Notes under the pieces: model-generated
Databases searched by the model: none
What the model was told of the DNA's origin: nothing
Seen by the model: only the letters and a program-made list of their open reading frames with translations
Made by a program: the position numbers and the translations under genes
Shown: piece after piece, positions 1-8,951 of the stretch
Numbering within the stretch: position 1 is the stretch's first letter
Layout: the number at the start of each line of letters is the position of its first letter
Source: Actinomadura alba
GTDB lineage: Bacteria > Actinomycetota > Actinomycetes > Streptosporangiales > Streptosporangiaceae
DNA length: 64,000 nt
NCBI RefSeq assembly: GCF_014323705.1
Contig: NZ_JABVEC010000016.1
Span: forward strand, 1-64,000
Direction: 5' to 3'

Positions 1-99
1 CCTTGCCGGTCTCTTTGTCCGCCACATGCCGCGCAGAAACGATCTCCGGCTGCGCAGGGCCGATACTGCGGATCAACGCCTACGTGGCAGGAGATCTCG

Positions 100-3000
100 A
101 TGGCTGACATTCTCCTCGGGCTCGGCGCCGCAGTGATCAAGACTGCTGCCCGGCTCTGGTTGAAGGACCATGAGTTCGCCGCGGAGACGAGCGGCTCGGT
201 GATCGACGCGATCACCGGCAGGGCCGCGGGTGTGCGTGAGCGCCGGCGCGCGCAACGGCTGTTCGAGGATCTCGAGGAGATGGTCGCCGATCGCCTCCTG
301 ACCGTGCTGGAGCACGAGTTCACCGGGCTGGCCGAGAACGAGCGCAATGCCGCCGTGCTGGCCGTCACCGACGCCTTCGACCGGGCCCCGCTCACCGACC
401 AGGACCTGTTCGCCGCGGACCTCGACGCGTTGTTCCTGGAGCGCCACGTGCGGGCGGGCAGCCCGGGCGCCACCCGCGACCTCGGCCACCAGGCCGCCGG
501 GCTCTACGACCGGGTGCTCGCCGAATGCTGTGCGTACGTGCTGGAGGTGACGGTCGGGCTGCCCGCGTTCGGGAAGGGCGCCCTCGTGGAGATCCTGCGC
601 CGCGAGACCGAGATCCTCACCGGCATCCGCGACCTGCTCGACCGTATCCCGAAGGTCGACGCCGCCGACCCCGACACCGTCTTCCTCGCCACGTACCGGC
701 GCCAGGTCGCCACCGCGCTCGACCGGCTGGAGCTCTTCGGCGTGACGGTCTCGCCGTCCGTACGCCGCTATCCGCTCAGCGTCGCCTACATCAGCCTGGA
801 CGTGCGCGGAGAGGGCCTGCGGCAGACGATGTCGGCGGCCCTCGGCGGGCTGGGCCGGATCGGCGAGGTCCACGCGCGGCTGGACGCGTCGGCCAGTACG
901 TGGCGGGTGCACGAGGTGCTCGGCGCCACGTCACGGCTGCTGTTGCGCGGCGACGCCGGGTCGGGAAAGACCACGCTGCTGCAGTGGCTGGCGGTACGGT
1001 CGGCGCGCGGCGACTTCGGCGACCAGCTGTCCGGCCTGGTCGGGCTCGTGCCGTTCTTCCTGCCGTTGCGCCGCTACTCCGGTGCCGAACTGCCCGCGCC
1101 CGAGCAGTTCCTCAGCCAGGTGGGTCGGCACATCGCCGACGACATGCCGAGGGGCTGGGTCCATCGGCTGCTCCGGGCCGGGCGGGCGCTGGTGCTGGTG
1201 GACGGCATCGACGAGCTGCCCGAGACCGAGCGCGAGGCGGCCCGCGGCTGGCTGCGGGAGCTGGTCCTCGCCTTTCCGCAGGCGCGGTACGTCGTCACGT
1301 CGCGGCCGGCCGCCGTCACCGGGGACTGGCTGGACCACGAGGGGTTCGATTCCGCGGAGCTACAGCCGATGTCCTGGTCGGACGTGAGGGCGTTCACCCG
1401 GCACTGGCACGCGGCGATGCGCAGCCAGACCACCGACGAGGAGGAGCGGGCCCGGCTGCACGGGTACGAGGCGGAGCTGCTGGAGACGGTGCACGCCCGG
1501 CGGCACCTGCGCGAACTGGCCACCAACCCCCTGCTCTGCGCCCTGCTGTGCGCGCTGCACCTCGACCGGCGGATGCAGTTGCCCCAGGATCGAATGGAGC
1601 TGTACGCGGTGGCGCTGGAGCTGTTGCTCGAGCGCCGCGAGAGCGAGCGCCGGATGAGCGACCTCGGCCCGGCGCTGTCCCGTACGGACAAGAGCCTGAT
1701 TCTGCAGAACCTGGCGTACTGGCTGATCCGCAACGGCCTGAGCGACGCCCGCTGCGAACTCGTCGTCCGGCAGATCGAGCAGAGTCTCGCCCTGATGCCG
1801 CGCATCTCCGCCGGCGCCGAGAAGGTGTTCGGTCATCTGCTGAACCGCAGTGGGCTGATCCGCGAGGCGGTCACCGGCCGGGTCGACTTCGTGCACGGGA
1901 CATTCCAGGAGTACCTCGCTGCGCGGGCCGCGATCGAGGCCGAAGACATCGGCATGCTGATCGAGCACGCCCAGGACGACCAGTGGCGCGAGGTCATCGT
2001 GATGGCCGCCGGCCACGCCCAGCCGCGCCAGCGAACCGAGCTGCTGCGCGGGCTGCTCGCCCGTGCCAACCGGGACACCTCCGTGCGCCGGGCGCTGCTC
2101 GTTCTCGTGGTCGCCTGCCAGGAGACCTGTCCGCAGCTCGACCCGCGGCTGCAGGAGGAGATCCAGCGGGTCACCCGCGACCTGCTGCCGCCGCGCAGCA
2201 TGGCCGACGCGAAGGCGCTCGCCGTGGCCGGCGAGTTCGTCCTCGACCTGCTGGCCGACCGGCCGCCGCGCGGTGTGCGGCAGGCCGCGGCCACGGTGCG
2301 CGCGGCGGCCGGGATCGGCGGCGACCGGGCGCTGAAGGTGATGGCCGGCTGCGCCCGGTACGACGACCCGCGCGTGCACGAGGAGCTGATGCGGGCGTGG
2401 CCGCGGTTCGACCCGGCCGAGTTCGCGCACACCGTGCTGCGGCCGTCACCGCACGCCGTCCGGATCAGGGAGATCAACGACGTGTCGCTGATGGCCGGGC
2501 TGGCCGAGCTCGAGGATCTTGAGGATCTCGCCTACCGGCTGCCGACGGGGTACGGCGATCTGAGCTTCACCGAACGGATGCCCAAGCTCTCCGGGCTGTG
2601 GGTGTACGAGGACCCGGCGTTGCACGACCTCACGCCGCTGTCGTCGAGCACGTCGCTGGATTATCTGCGGCTGGCCAACGTGGGCCGGATCTCGCTCGAA
2701 CCGCTGGCCGACACGGTGAACCTGCGCAGCCTGTGCCTCGACGACACCCGGGGCGTCGATCTCACGCCGCTGCGCGACTGCGCCGGGATCAAGCAGCTCC
2801 TGCTCGGCCACCTCGAGGACGCCGCCCTGCTGGAGGAGTCGCTGCCGCCCACCGTGCTGTCCTCTCTGATCATCGGGCACTGCGCGACCCTCACCGACCT
2901 GCGCGGACTGCGCCGGTTCGAACGACTCGGCCGGCTGGCCGCGCTGCACCTCAACTCCTGCCCGCTGACCGGCCTGGCGGGCATCGAGTGGTGGGCCGAG

Positions 3001-3357
3001 ACGCTGTCGGACCTGTCCCTGCGCGGCGCATCTGAGCTCACCGACCTGCGGCCGCTGCGGACCATGACCCGGCTCACCTGCCTGGACCTGTCCGAGACCG
3101 GCGTGAGCGATCTCGGTCCACTGCGGGACCTGCCGAACCTGACCACCGTGGACCTGCGCGACTTCCGGCGGCCGCCGGATCTGCGGCCGCTCGGCGACCT
3201 GGCCGAGCTCCGACACCTCTGCCTGGCGGGCAGCGGAGAGGTCGACCTGAGCCCGCTCGCCGGCAAGCCCGACCTCGAAGTGCACCTCGCCCGTCGGCAA
3301 CGGGTCCGGGGCGCCGAGCTGCTGGGACCCGGTAGCAAAATCGTCCGCGACTGGTGA
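100..3357 (+). CDS. NACHT-domain STAND NTPase with C-terminal leucine-rich repeats
   Basis: A 1085-residue intracellular sensor-type ATPase. Residues 1-210 are an all-helical N-terminal region beginning MADILLGLGAAV, of the kind found at the N-terminus of actinobacterial NACHT proteins. The NACHT ATPase follows, with Walker A GDAGSGKT (G284-T291) and Walker B LVLVDGIDEL around D368-E372. A helical region comes next, and from about residue 800 there are leucine-rich repeats of the L..L.L.....DL.PL type (LTPLSSSTSLDYLRL, LRPLRTMTRLTCLDL and others). Proteins of this architecture resemble eukaryotic NLRs, and some bacterial NACHT proteins are known anti-phage effectors. Here the trigger and the effector activity are unknown, since no nuclease, protease or TIR domain is recognisable. 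The ATG follows an AGGAG at 91-95. It stands alone, convergent with the next gene. The NACHT call is firm; a defence role is inference. Confidence 0.9.
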   Translation: MADILLGLGAAVIKTAARLWLKDHEFAAETSGSVIDAITGRAAGVRERRRAQRLFEDLEEMVADRLLTVLEHEFTGLAENERNAAVLAVTDAFDRAPLTDQDLFAADLDALFLERHVRAGSPGATRDLGHQAAGLYDRVLAECCAYVLEVTVGLPAFGKGALVEILRRETEILTGIRDLLDRIPKVDAADPDTVFLATYRRQVATALDRLELFGVTVSPSVRRYPLSVAYISLDVRGEGLRQTMSAALGGLGRIGEVHARLDASASTWRVHEVLGATSRLLLRGDAGSGKTTLLQWLAVRSARGDFGDQLSGLVGLVPFFLPLRRYSGAELPAPEQFLSQVGRHIADDMPRGWVHRLLRAGRALVLVDGIDELPETEREAARGWLRELVLAFPQARYVVTSRPAAVTGDWLDHEGFDSAELQPMSWSDVRAFTRHWHAAMRSQTTDEEERARLHGYEAELLETVHARRHLRELATNPLLCALLCALHLDRRMQLPQDRMELYAVALELLLERRESERRMSDLGPALSRTDKSLILQNLAYWLIRNGLSDARCELVVRQIEQSLALMPRISAGAEKVFGHLLNRSGLIREAVTGRVDFVHGTFQEYLAARAAIEAEDIGMLIEHAQDDQWREVIVMAAGHAQPRQRTELLRGLLARANRDTSVRRALLVLVVACQETCPQLDPRLQEEIQRVTRDLLPPRSMADAKALAVAGEFVLDLLADRPPRGVRQAAATVRAAAGIGGDRALKVMAGCARYDDPRVHEELMRAWPRFDPAEFAHTVLRPSPHAVRIREINDVSLMAGLAELEDLEDLAYRLPTGYGDLSFTERMPKLSGLWVYEDPALHDLTPLSSSTSLDYLRLANVGRISLEPLADTVNLRSLCLDDTRGVDLTPLRDCAGIKQLLLGHLEDAALLEESLPPTVLSSLIIGHCATLTDLRGLRRFERLGRLAALHLNSCPLTGLAGIEWWAETLSDLSLRGASELTDLRPLRTMTRLTCLDLSETGVSDLGPLRDLPNLTTVDLRDFRRPPDLRPLGDLAELRHLCLAGSGEVDLSPLAGKPDLEVHLARRQRVRGAELLGPGSKIVRDW

Positions 3358-3404
3358 CCCAGGCCGACCCCAGATCCAAGATCAAGATCCCGGCACGATC
3401 ACCC

Positions 3405-4352
3405 TCAACCGGGGCGGGGATGGTACCTCCGTGGGGGCGGGACGACCTTGTCGGGAATTTCGTCCGTCCACTCGCCCATGTACGTGTTGGTCCCCGACGA
3501 CTCCCTCTTTCCGAAGTTGGTGAAGTTCTCGATGCTGACCCTCGTCGTCTTCGGGTCGACGATCATTTGTATCCCCACTTGTCCGGGTCCGGGTCCGGAC
3601 ATGTACACCAGGACCTGCCCCTCCTTCACTGCACCCACCCTCTTGATGCTCGGGAGCGAGGCGAGCGCGCGGAAGGCGGCGGCGCGGACCTTCTGCTGGA
3701 CCGGCAGGTAGTACAGCATTTCGTTCAGAACGTGGACGAGGTTGACCTCGAGAGTGCTCGGCTCGTACTTGAAGGGCGGATCCCCCTTGCTGCGCCGTGA
3801 CTTCATAGCGTTGAGGATCCACGTTTTCAGCGCAGCCGGGTCGGTCGGCAGATTCTGGAGTTGATTGGAGCTCATACCGGTGAGCGAAAAGGTGGTCACC
3901 TGCCACCGTGCGAGTTTGCTCACCTCGCCAGGCTTCACGCTCACCCACCCCAGGCCGTCACGCCGGAACCACATCTCAGTCTTGCGCCTCCCCCCTATAG
4001 AAGGCCCGTGCGTCATCGTGACGTGCCAGTAGGTTCCAGAGCCCTCCGGTACGGACTCCGCGGTGGCGGCCGCCGCGAGCAGTACCTGCCGGGCGGACGG
4101 CTGGGCCACGGCAGGCGGGCCGTTCGGCGTACCGGTGGGCCCGATCACGTTCGAGATCACCAGCGCGACCGTGGTGGCGGCCGCGGCCAGGCCGAGACCG
4201 GCCACCGTCCAGCCGGTCCTTCGCCCGCCGCTCCTCTGCCTGCGGGCCGGACCGCGCATCCTGTTCCGGAGCCGGTTCCGGCTGCGGTCGGCGACCTCTG
4301 GGGACGGCTCGGGCTGTGCCAGCATGGTCCTCAGCAACTTCAGGTCATCCAT
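3405..4352 (-). CDS. CU044_5270-like membrane-anchored protein paired with an ECF sigma factor
   Basis: A 315-residue protein with an acidic N-terminus, a basic stretch (RNRMRGPARRQRSGGRR) and one transmembrane segment near residues 48-68 (WTVAGLGLAAAATTVALVI). The C-terminal domain, about 230 residues, is predicted to lie outside the membrane. This matches the actinobacterial CU044_5270 family, usually encoded directly after an ECF sigma factor. Its start overlaps the end of the sigma gene by 8 nt, so the two are translationally coupled. By position it could act as anti-sigma factor or sensor, but no zinc-binding anti-sigma motif is visible, so that role is only inferred. Confidence 0.7.
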   Translation of the reverse strand: MDDLKLLRTMLAQPEPSPEVADRSRNRLRNRMRGPARRQRSGGRRTGWTVAGLGLAAAATTVALVISNVIGPTGTPNGPPAVAQPSARQVLLAAAATAESVPEGSGTYWHVTMTHGPSIGGRRKTEMWFRRDGLGWVSVKPGEVSKLARWQVTTFSLTGMSSNQLQNLPTDPAALKTWILNAMKSRRSKGDPPFKYEPSTLEVNLVHVLNEMLYYLPVQQKVRAAAFRALASLPSIKRVGAVKEGQVLVYMSGPGPGQVGIQMIVDPKTTRVSIENFTNFGKRESSGTNTYMGEWTDEIPDKVVPPPRRYHPRPG

Positions 4353-4917
4353 CGAACGCCTCCGGGTCGATCGCCTTGGTGAGTTTCCTGCGGGCCCGGG
4401 TGAGGCGGGAGCCCACCGTCCCCTGGGAGATCCCGAGCGCCTGGGCCACCTCGTCGTAGCTCAGCTCGGCCAGCGCCACGAGCAGGACGACATCGCGCTC
4501 CCCTTGAGAGAGCGCGGCGAGGGCCCTGGTGAGCTGTGGCCTCATGCGCTGCGCCGCCACCGACGTGATCACCTGATTCTCGTGACTGCCGGCTGCCGGC
4601 TCGCCTGCCGTACGGGCCATCGCCCGGTACCGGCGGGCCTCCTTGCGCCGGTGCCGGGCCACCATGTTCGTGGCGATGCCGAAGAGCCAGGACCGCAGGC
4701 TGCCCCGTGCCGGGTCGAACCGGTCACGCTGACCGAACGCCATCAGGAACGTCTCGGCGGCGATGTCCTCGGCCACCTGCACGTCCAGCCGCCCGGCCAC
4801 GTACAGATAGATCTCGCGGAAATACCGGTCGTGGACGGCGGTGAACTGCTCGGCATCCCGCCGGAACCGGGTGACCAGCTGGGCGTCGGTCGCCTGCTCG
4901 CCCACGTCGGCGGTCAC
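4345..4917 (-). CDS. ECF-type RNA polymerase sigma factor
   Basis: 190 residues, normal size for the family. Sigma region 2 covers roughly residues 25-95 (FTAVHDRYFREIYLYVAGRL, then EDIAAETFLMAF and GSLRSWLFGIATNMVARHRR). Region 4 covers roughly 125-180, with the helix-turn-helix SYDEVAQALGISQGTVGSRL. It would direct RNA polymerase to a small set of promoters. The start codon is GTG. It overlaps the downstream membrane-protein gene by 8 nt. The signal it answers is unknown. Confidence 0.9.
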   Translation of the reverse strand: MTADVGEQATDAQLVTRFRRDAEQFTAVHDRYFREIYLYVAGRLDVQVAEDIAAETFLMAFGQRDRFDPARGSLRSWLFGIATNMVARHRRKEARRYRAMARTAGEPAAGSHENQVITSVAAQRMRPQLTRALAALSQGERDVVLLVALAELSYDEVAQALGISQGTVGSRLTRARRKLTKAIDPEAFDG

Positions 4918-4968
4918 GTCTCTGTCTCCGTCATGCGGGCGCCTCCCAAATCTGGTCCAAGGTCACCC

Positions 4969-5000
4969 ATCATTCGCCGGAGGCCCACATCGTCTTCCCA
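4969..5000. repeat. Copy A of a dispersed intergenic repeat
   Basis: A 32-nt stretch in the gap between the ECF sigma gene and the next gene matches 10996-11027 at 28 of 32 positions, in the same orientation (shared core AGGCCCACATCG). Copy B lies next to palindromic repeats; copy A has none. It is not part of a gene. Confidence 0.55.
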
Positions 5001-5029
5001 CCGCGATGCGACCCGGCCACCGTGACGAA

Positions 5030-5557
5030 CTACCCCTTGGACCGGATGTGCCGCTGGACCGCCACAGCCGGCACGGTGAACAGGAGCGCGGCCAACAGGA
5101 AGAATCCAAAGGAGCTCTCCATCACCAAGCCGGTGAAGCCGACGGTCATGGACAGCAGCCAGATGGCGATGAACAGGTAGAACCGCCGGCTCCAGTAGAC
5201 GCGCCGCGACGGGACGGGCGGCAGCACGTCGAGCGGCGCGATTCCCGCCGCCTTGGGGCGCTTGAAGTACCTGAAGCGCATCCAGGTTCCGCACGGCTCC
5301 CAGCCTTCGGCGGCAAGCCCGACGGCCGGCTCGCGTCCGCCGCCGACGGCCACCGTCTCACGGCGGTACTCCCAGCGCTGCGCCCCCGAGATGGGGCGAT
5401 GGCTGACGAACCGGGCGAGACGATCGACCCGCTCGATCTCCCAGCCCTGGTCGCCGAACCGATCGAGCCAGTGCAGCTCCGCGAAGGCATCGGAGTTCCA
5501 TTTCCAGGTCTGCGTGAGGGGGGCGGTGCCCGCGTGGCCGGCGGCGTCGGTGGTCAT
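5030..5557 (-). CDS. Two-TM membrane protein, possibly DUF2812-like
   Basis: 175 residues. The N-terminal half is soluble and repeats a phrase around G-W: LHWLDRFGDQGWEIERV and, later, LAAEGWEPCGTWMRFRYF. This internal duplication is reminiscent of DUF2812 proteins, in which 'the machine gets worked by long/wrong side' style W-rich repeats precede a membrane anchor. Two hydrophobic segments follow at about residues 128-146 and 150-166, and the protein ends in a basic tail. It is monocistronic and divergent from the PPOX gene. The function is unknown and the family assignment is tentative. Confidence 0.6.
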   Translation of the reverse strand: MTTDAAGHAGTAPLTQTWKWNSDAFAELHWLDRFGDQGWEIERVDRLARFVSHRPISGAQRWEYRRETVAVGGGREPAVGLAAEGWEPCGTWMRFRYFKRPKAAGIAPLDVLPPVPSRRVYWSRRFYLFIAIWLLSMTVGFTGLVMESSFGFFLLAALLFTVPAVAVQRHIRSKG

Positions 5558-5879
5558 CGATCTCAGCTCCTTGACGAGTACGAGCGCTTCCTGAACTACC
5601 TAAACGCTAATGCAATCTAGTCAGCAATACAACCTACATCGCCAAGGCGACTCGGTCAGCCGGGCCGCCGGGCCGCCTACTGCGCCCGCCGCCGCACGGG
5701 CGAGGAGTAGGTGAACCGTCGTCACCGTGTGTGGCGTCCGGCCAGGCGGCCCGGTGGCGCCCGCAAGACGGATGAAGAAACATGACACAAGAGGTCAGGT
5801 TTTGGGTCGAGCATGGTTTCACCGGTCGGCGTCGATGGTGGACGTGGACCGGGGCCCCAACGGATAGATAAGGACCTCC
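5558..5879. other. Divergent intergenic region upstream of the PPOX gene
   Basis: 322 bases between two divergent genes. It must hold both promoters; an A/T-richer stretch at 5594-5636 is the likeliest place for the leftward one. An AAGGA about 7 nt before 5880 serves the PPOX start. Short reading frames here look random in composition. I see no RNA gene or repeat. Confidence 0.4.
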
Positions 5880-6407
5880 ATGCGCGAAACGCCAGAAGAT
5901 CTCAAAGAGCTCCAGGCCCTCCTTGACGCCTCGCTCTCCCGCTCCACCTCGCACCTCCGCTCAATCATCAACACCGAGAGCACACTGACCGCAGAGCAGC
6001 TCACCCAGGTCCTCACCGGGATGTGCACCCTGGCCCTGTCCACCGTGACGGCGAAGGGTGAACCGCGGATCAGCGGCGTGGACGGGCACTTCCTGCACGG
6101 AAAGTGGCACTTCGGCACGGCGCGCGGCGCCGCCAAGGCGCGCCACCTCGCGGCGCGGCCCGCCGTCAGCGCCGCGCATCTGCGCGGTGAGGACCTGGGC
6201 GTGTTCACGCACGGCATGGTGGAGATCCTCAACCCCCAGGACGGCGAGCCGGCCGCAGACTGGCCGGACCTGCTCGCGTACTTCAAGGACTTCTACGGCG
6301 AGGACTTCTTCGACTGGGACAACGACGTGGTCTACTACCGGCTGCATCCGCACTGGATGACCGTCAACGCCCCCGGCATCGCAAAGCTCACTGCGGCATC
6401 CCAGTGA
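5880..6407 (+). CDS. Pyridoxamine 5'-phosphate oxidase-like (PPOX) flavin protein
   Basis: 175 residues with the split-barrel FMN-binding fold suggested by LALSTVTAKGEPRISGVDGHFLHGKWHFGT near residues 50-80, followed by the strand/helix part KARHLAARPAVSAAHLRGEDLGVFTHG. Members bind FMN, F420 or heme and reduce or oxidise small molecules; the substrate here cannot be read from sequence. The stop overlaps the start of the UvrA-like gene (GTGA at 6404-6407), so both are made from one mRNA. Confidence 0.8.
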   Translation: MRETPEDLKELQALLDASLSRSTSHLRSIINTESTLTAEQLTQVLTGMCTLALSTVTAKGEPRISGVDGHFLHGKWHFGTARGAAKARHLAARPAVSAAHLRGEDLGVFTHGMVEILNPQDGEPAADWPDLLAYFKDFYGEDFFDWDNDVVYYRLHPHWMTVNAPGIAKLTAASQ

Positions 6408-8908
6408 CCGCATTCGTACGGGACGTCGCGAGTATGGGGCGCGAGACCATTGACGTGGTGGGGGCTCGTACCAACAATCTGCGGGACGTGTCCGTGAGCA
6501 TCCCCAAGGGGCAGCTCATCGCCTTCACCGGAGTGAGCGGCAGCGGCAAGACCTCGCTGGCCATCGACACCCTGCACAACGAGGCCCAACTGCGGTATCT
6601 GGAGGGGCTTTCGCCGTTCGTACGGCAGTACATCACCCAGCGCAATCGGCCGAAGGTCGACCGCATCCTGGGACTCGGCGCGACGCTCGCGGTCGACCAG
6701 CGCCGCCTGAACCGTAACCCCCGCTCCACGGTCGCGACGATCACCGGCATCGACGGGCACCTGGGGCTGCTGTACTCGCGCCTTCCGGGGATCGGCGCGG
6801 ACCCGGCGGCGGAGAGTGGGGACGGGCATCTGACGACCGCTCACTTCGACCGCAATACGCCGGAAGGGAGCTGTGCGGACTGCCACGGGGTGGGCGGGCG
6901 CTGGCAGGCGCAGGAGGACCTGGTCATCACCCACCCGGCGCTTCCGCTCTTCGAGGGGGCCTCGCCCTGGTACGCGAAGTGGCGGTCGGGGGAGCACGCG
7001 TTCGTACCGGCGCTTGCCGAGAAGCGGGGCGTGGACCTCGGCCGGCCGTGGCAGTCGCTGCCTGAGGAGTTCCGTCACTGCGTGCTGTACGGCACGGGTG
7101 ACGAGAAGATCGAGGCGACCATCGACATGACGAACAAGAATGAGACGGCCCTGGTGACCTACACCTCGACCCAGCCGCTGCGTGGCGCGCTCGCCGAGGT
7201 GGAGCGGGTGTTCGTGAACGCCCAGACGTCCAGCGCCAAGCAGCGCTACCTGCCGTACATGCGCAAGCAGCCCTGCGGCACCTGCGGCGGCAGCGGGTAC
7301 GACCGGGTGGCCCGGTCCGTGCGGCTCGGCGGGCTGGCGTACCCGGACCTGATCGAGGTGGAAGTACGGGAGGTGCGCAGCTGGGCGAAGCGCGTGGCGG
7401 ACGACCTGGGCGCCCGGCAGCGCGAGGTGGGTGAGCCGCTGCTGCAGGATCTGGGGCGGAGGCTTGGAATTCTTGGCCGGCTCGGTCTGGACCACCTCCA
7501 GCTGTCTCGGAGCGCGGCGACGCTTTCCGGGGGTGAGTTGCAGCGGACTCGGCTCGCCGCGCAGCTCAGCACCGAGCTGAGCGGCATCATCTTCGTCCTG
7601 GACGAGCCCGGGACCGGGCTGCATCCGGCGGACAAGGCGCACCTGCTCGACATCGCCCTGGAGCTGCGCGAGGCCGGCAACACGGTGCTCCTCGTCGAAC
7701 ACGACCCTGAGCTGATCGCCCGGGCCGACTGGGTGATCGATATGGGGCCCGGCGCTGGCCGCCTCGGCGGTGAGGTTCTAGTGTCGGGGCCTCCCGCCGA
7801 CGCGGCCGCCCACCCGAAGTCGCTGACCGGGCGCTATCTGGCCGGTGAGGGGCCGCGGCTGCGCCGGACCCGCCGCCCGGCCGGGGATGACACCGGCTGG
7901 GTGGAGCTGCACGGCCTGCGTGCGCACAACGTGACCGCGGACCTGGTGCGTTTCCCCGCCGGTCGGCTCACCTGCCTGACCGGGGTGAGCGGCAGCGGCA
8001 AGAGCAGCCTGCTCGGCGCGCTCGGGGCGAGTGTGGAGGCCGCCCTGAACGGGACGGCGACCGACACGGTGCGGGAGGTGACCGGCCTCGAGGGGTTCAG
8101 CTGGGTCGCCGTCGTCGATCAGGAACCGCTCGGGCGGACGCCGCGGTCCAACCCGGCTACGTACAGCAAGGCGTTCGACATTGTCCGCAAGCTGTTCGCC
8201 GAAACCGACGTGGCGCGCGGGCGCGGGGTCAATGCCTCCTGGTTCAGCTTCAACACCGCGGGTGGCGGCCGCTGCGAGACCTGCACCGGTTATGGCCGCA
8301 AGCTGGTCGACATGCACTTTCTGCCGGACGTGTGGGTGGTCTGCGACGCGTGCGAGGGTCGGCGCTACAAGCCGGAGGCTTTGGAAATCAGGTACCAGGG
8401 GTTGGCCATCGATCAGGTGCTGGAGCTGACCGTCGCCGAGGCCGTGGAGCAATTCTCCGAGCCCCGGCAGCTCGCGGAGACCCTGGGAGCCTTGAACCAG
8501 GTCGGGCTTGGCTATCTCCAACTCGGCCAGAGCGCCACAGAGTTGTCCGGCGGCGAGGCGCAGCGCCTGAAGCTGGCGTCCGCGATCCAGCGCGGTGCTG
8601 CGAGCCGCAAGGCCGGCCTCGTCGTTCTCGATGAGCCCGTCTCGGGCCTGCACCCGTCTGACATCCAGCGTGTGGTGGATGCGCTCGATGTGTTGCTCGA
8701 CTCGGGCAACACCGTCGTCGTGGCCGAACATGACATCCCCGTCGCCGCGTCCGCGGACTGGGTGATCGATCTGGGGCCGGGAGCCGGTCCGGACGGGGGT
8801 GCGGTGGTCGCGGAGGGCACCCCGGACGCCGTCGCGACGGCAGACACCCCGACCGCCGGTTTCTTCCGGCGGTACGCGGCGGGCCTGCCGCTCCTGGAGG
8901 TGCGGTAA
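6404..8908 (+). CDS. UvrA2-like excinuclease subunit A paralogue (ABC-type ATPase)
   Basis: 834 residues against about 950 for housekeeping UvrA. It holds two ABC ATPase modules: Walker A GVSGSGKTS near residue 45 and GVSGSGKSS near 530, signatures LSGGELQRTRLA and LSGGEAQRLKLA, and Walker B FVLDEPGTGLHP and VVLDEPVSGLHP. Zinc-type cysteine pairs are seen as CADCHG, CGTCGGSG, CETCTG and CDACEG. The short length and compact insertion domains place it with class II UvrA (UvrA2, DrrC-like), proteins linked to DNA damage or drug tolerance that often lack normal UvrB interaction. GTG start, translationally coupled to the PPOX gene. The housekeeping uvrA is expected elsewhere. Confidence 0.88.
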   Translation: MTAFVRDVASMGRETIDVVGARTNNLRDVSVSIPKGQLIAFTGVSGSGKTSLAIDTLHNEAQLRYLEGLSPFVRQYITQRNRPKVDRILGLGATLAVDQRRLNRNPRSTVATITGIDGHLGLLYSRLPGIGADPAAESGDGHLTTAHFDRNTPEGSCADCHGVGGRWQAQEDLVITHPALPLFEGASPWYAKWRSGEHAFVPALAEKRGVDLGRPWQSLPEEFRHCVLYGTGDEKIEATIDMTNKNETALVTYTSTQPLRGALAEVERVFVNAQTSSAKQRYLPYMRKQPCGTCGGSGYDRVARSVRLGGLAYPDLIEVEVREVRSWAKRVADDLGARQREVGEPLLQDLGRRLGILGRLGLDHLQLSRSAATLSGGELQRTRLAAQLSTELSGIIFVLDEPGTGLHPADKAHLLDIALELREAGNTVLLVEHDPELIARADWVIDMGPGAGRLGGEVLVSGPPADAAAHPKSLTGRYLAGEGPRLRRTRRPAGDDTGWVELHGLRAHNVTADLVRFPAGRLTCLTGVSGSGKSSLLGALGASVEAALNGTATDTVREVTGLEGFSWVAVVDQEPLGRTPRSNPATYSKAFDIVRKLFAETDVARGRGVNASWFSFNTAGGGRCETCTGYGRKLVDMHFLPDVWVVCDACEGRRYKPEALEIRYQGLAIDQVLELTVAEAVEQFSEPRQLAETLGALNQVGLGYLQLGQSATELSGGEAQRLKLASAIQRGAASRKAGLVVLDEPVSGLHPSDIQRVVDALDVLLDSGNTVVVAEHDIPVAASADWVIDLGPGAGPDGGAVVAEGTPDAVATADTPTAGFFRRYAAGLPLLEVR

Positions 8909-8951
8909 GGCGCGCGCTGCTGAGGGCCGGGGCGCGTCAGGTACGAGCGCC

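Noticed and set aside
3358..3404. Terminator between NACHT and CU044-like genes
   Set aside because: No stem of useful length could be found in the short convergent gap.
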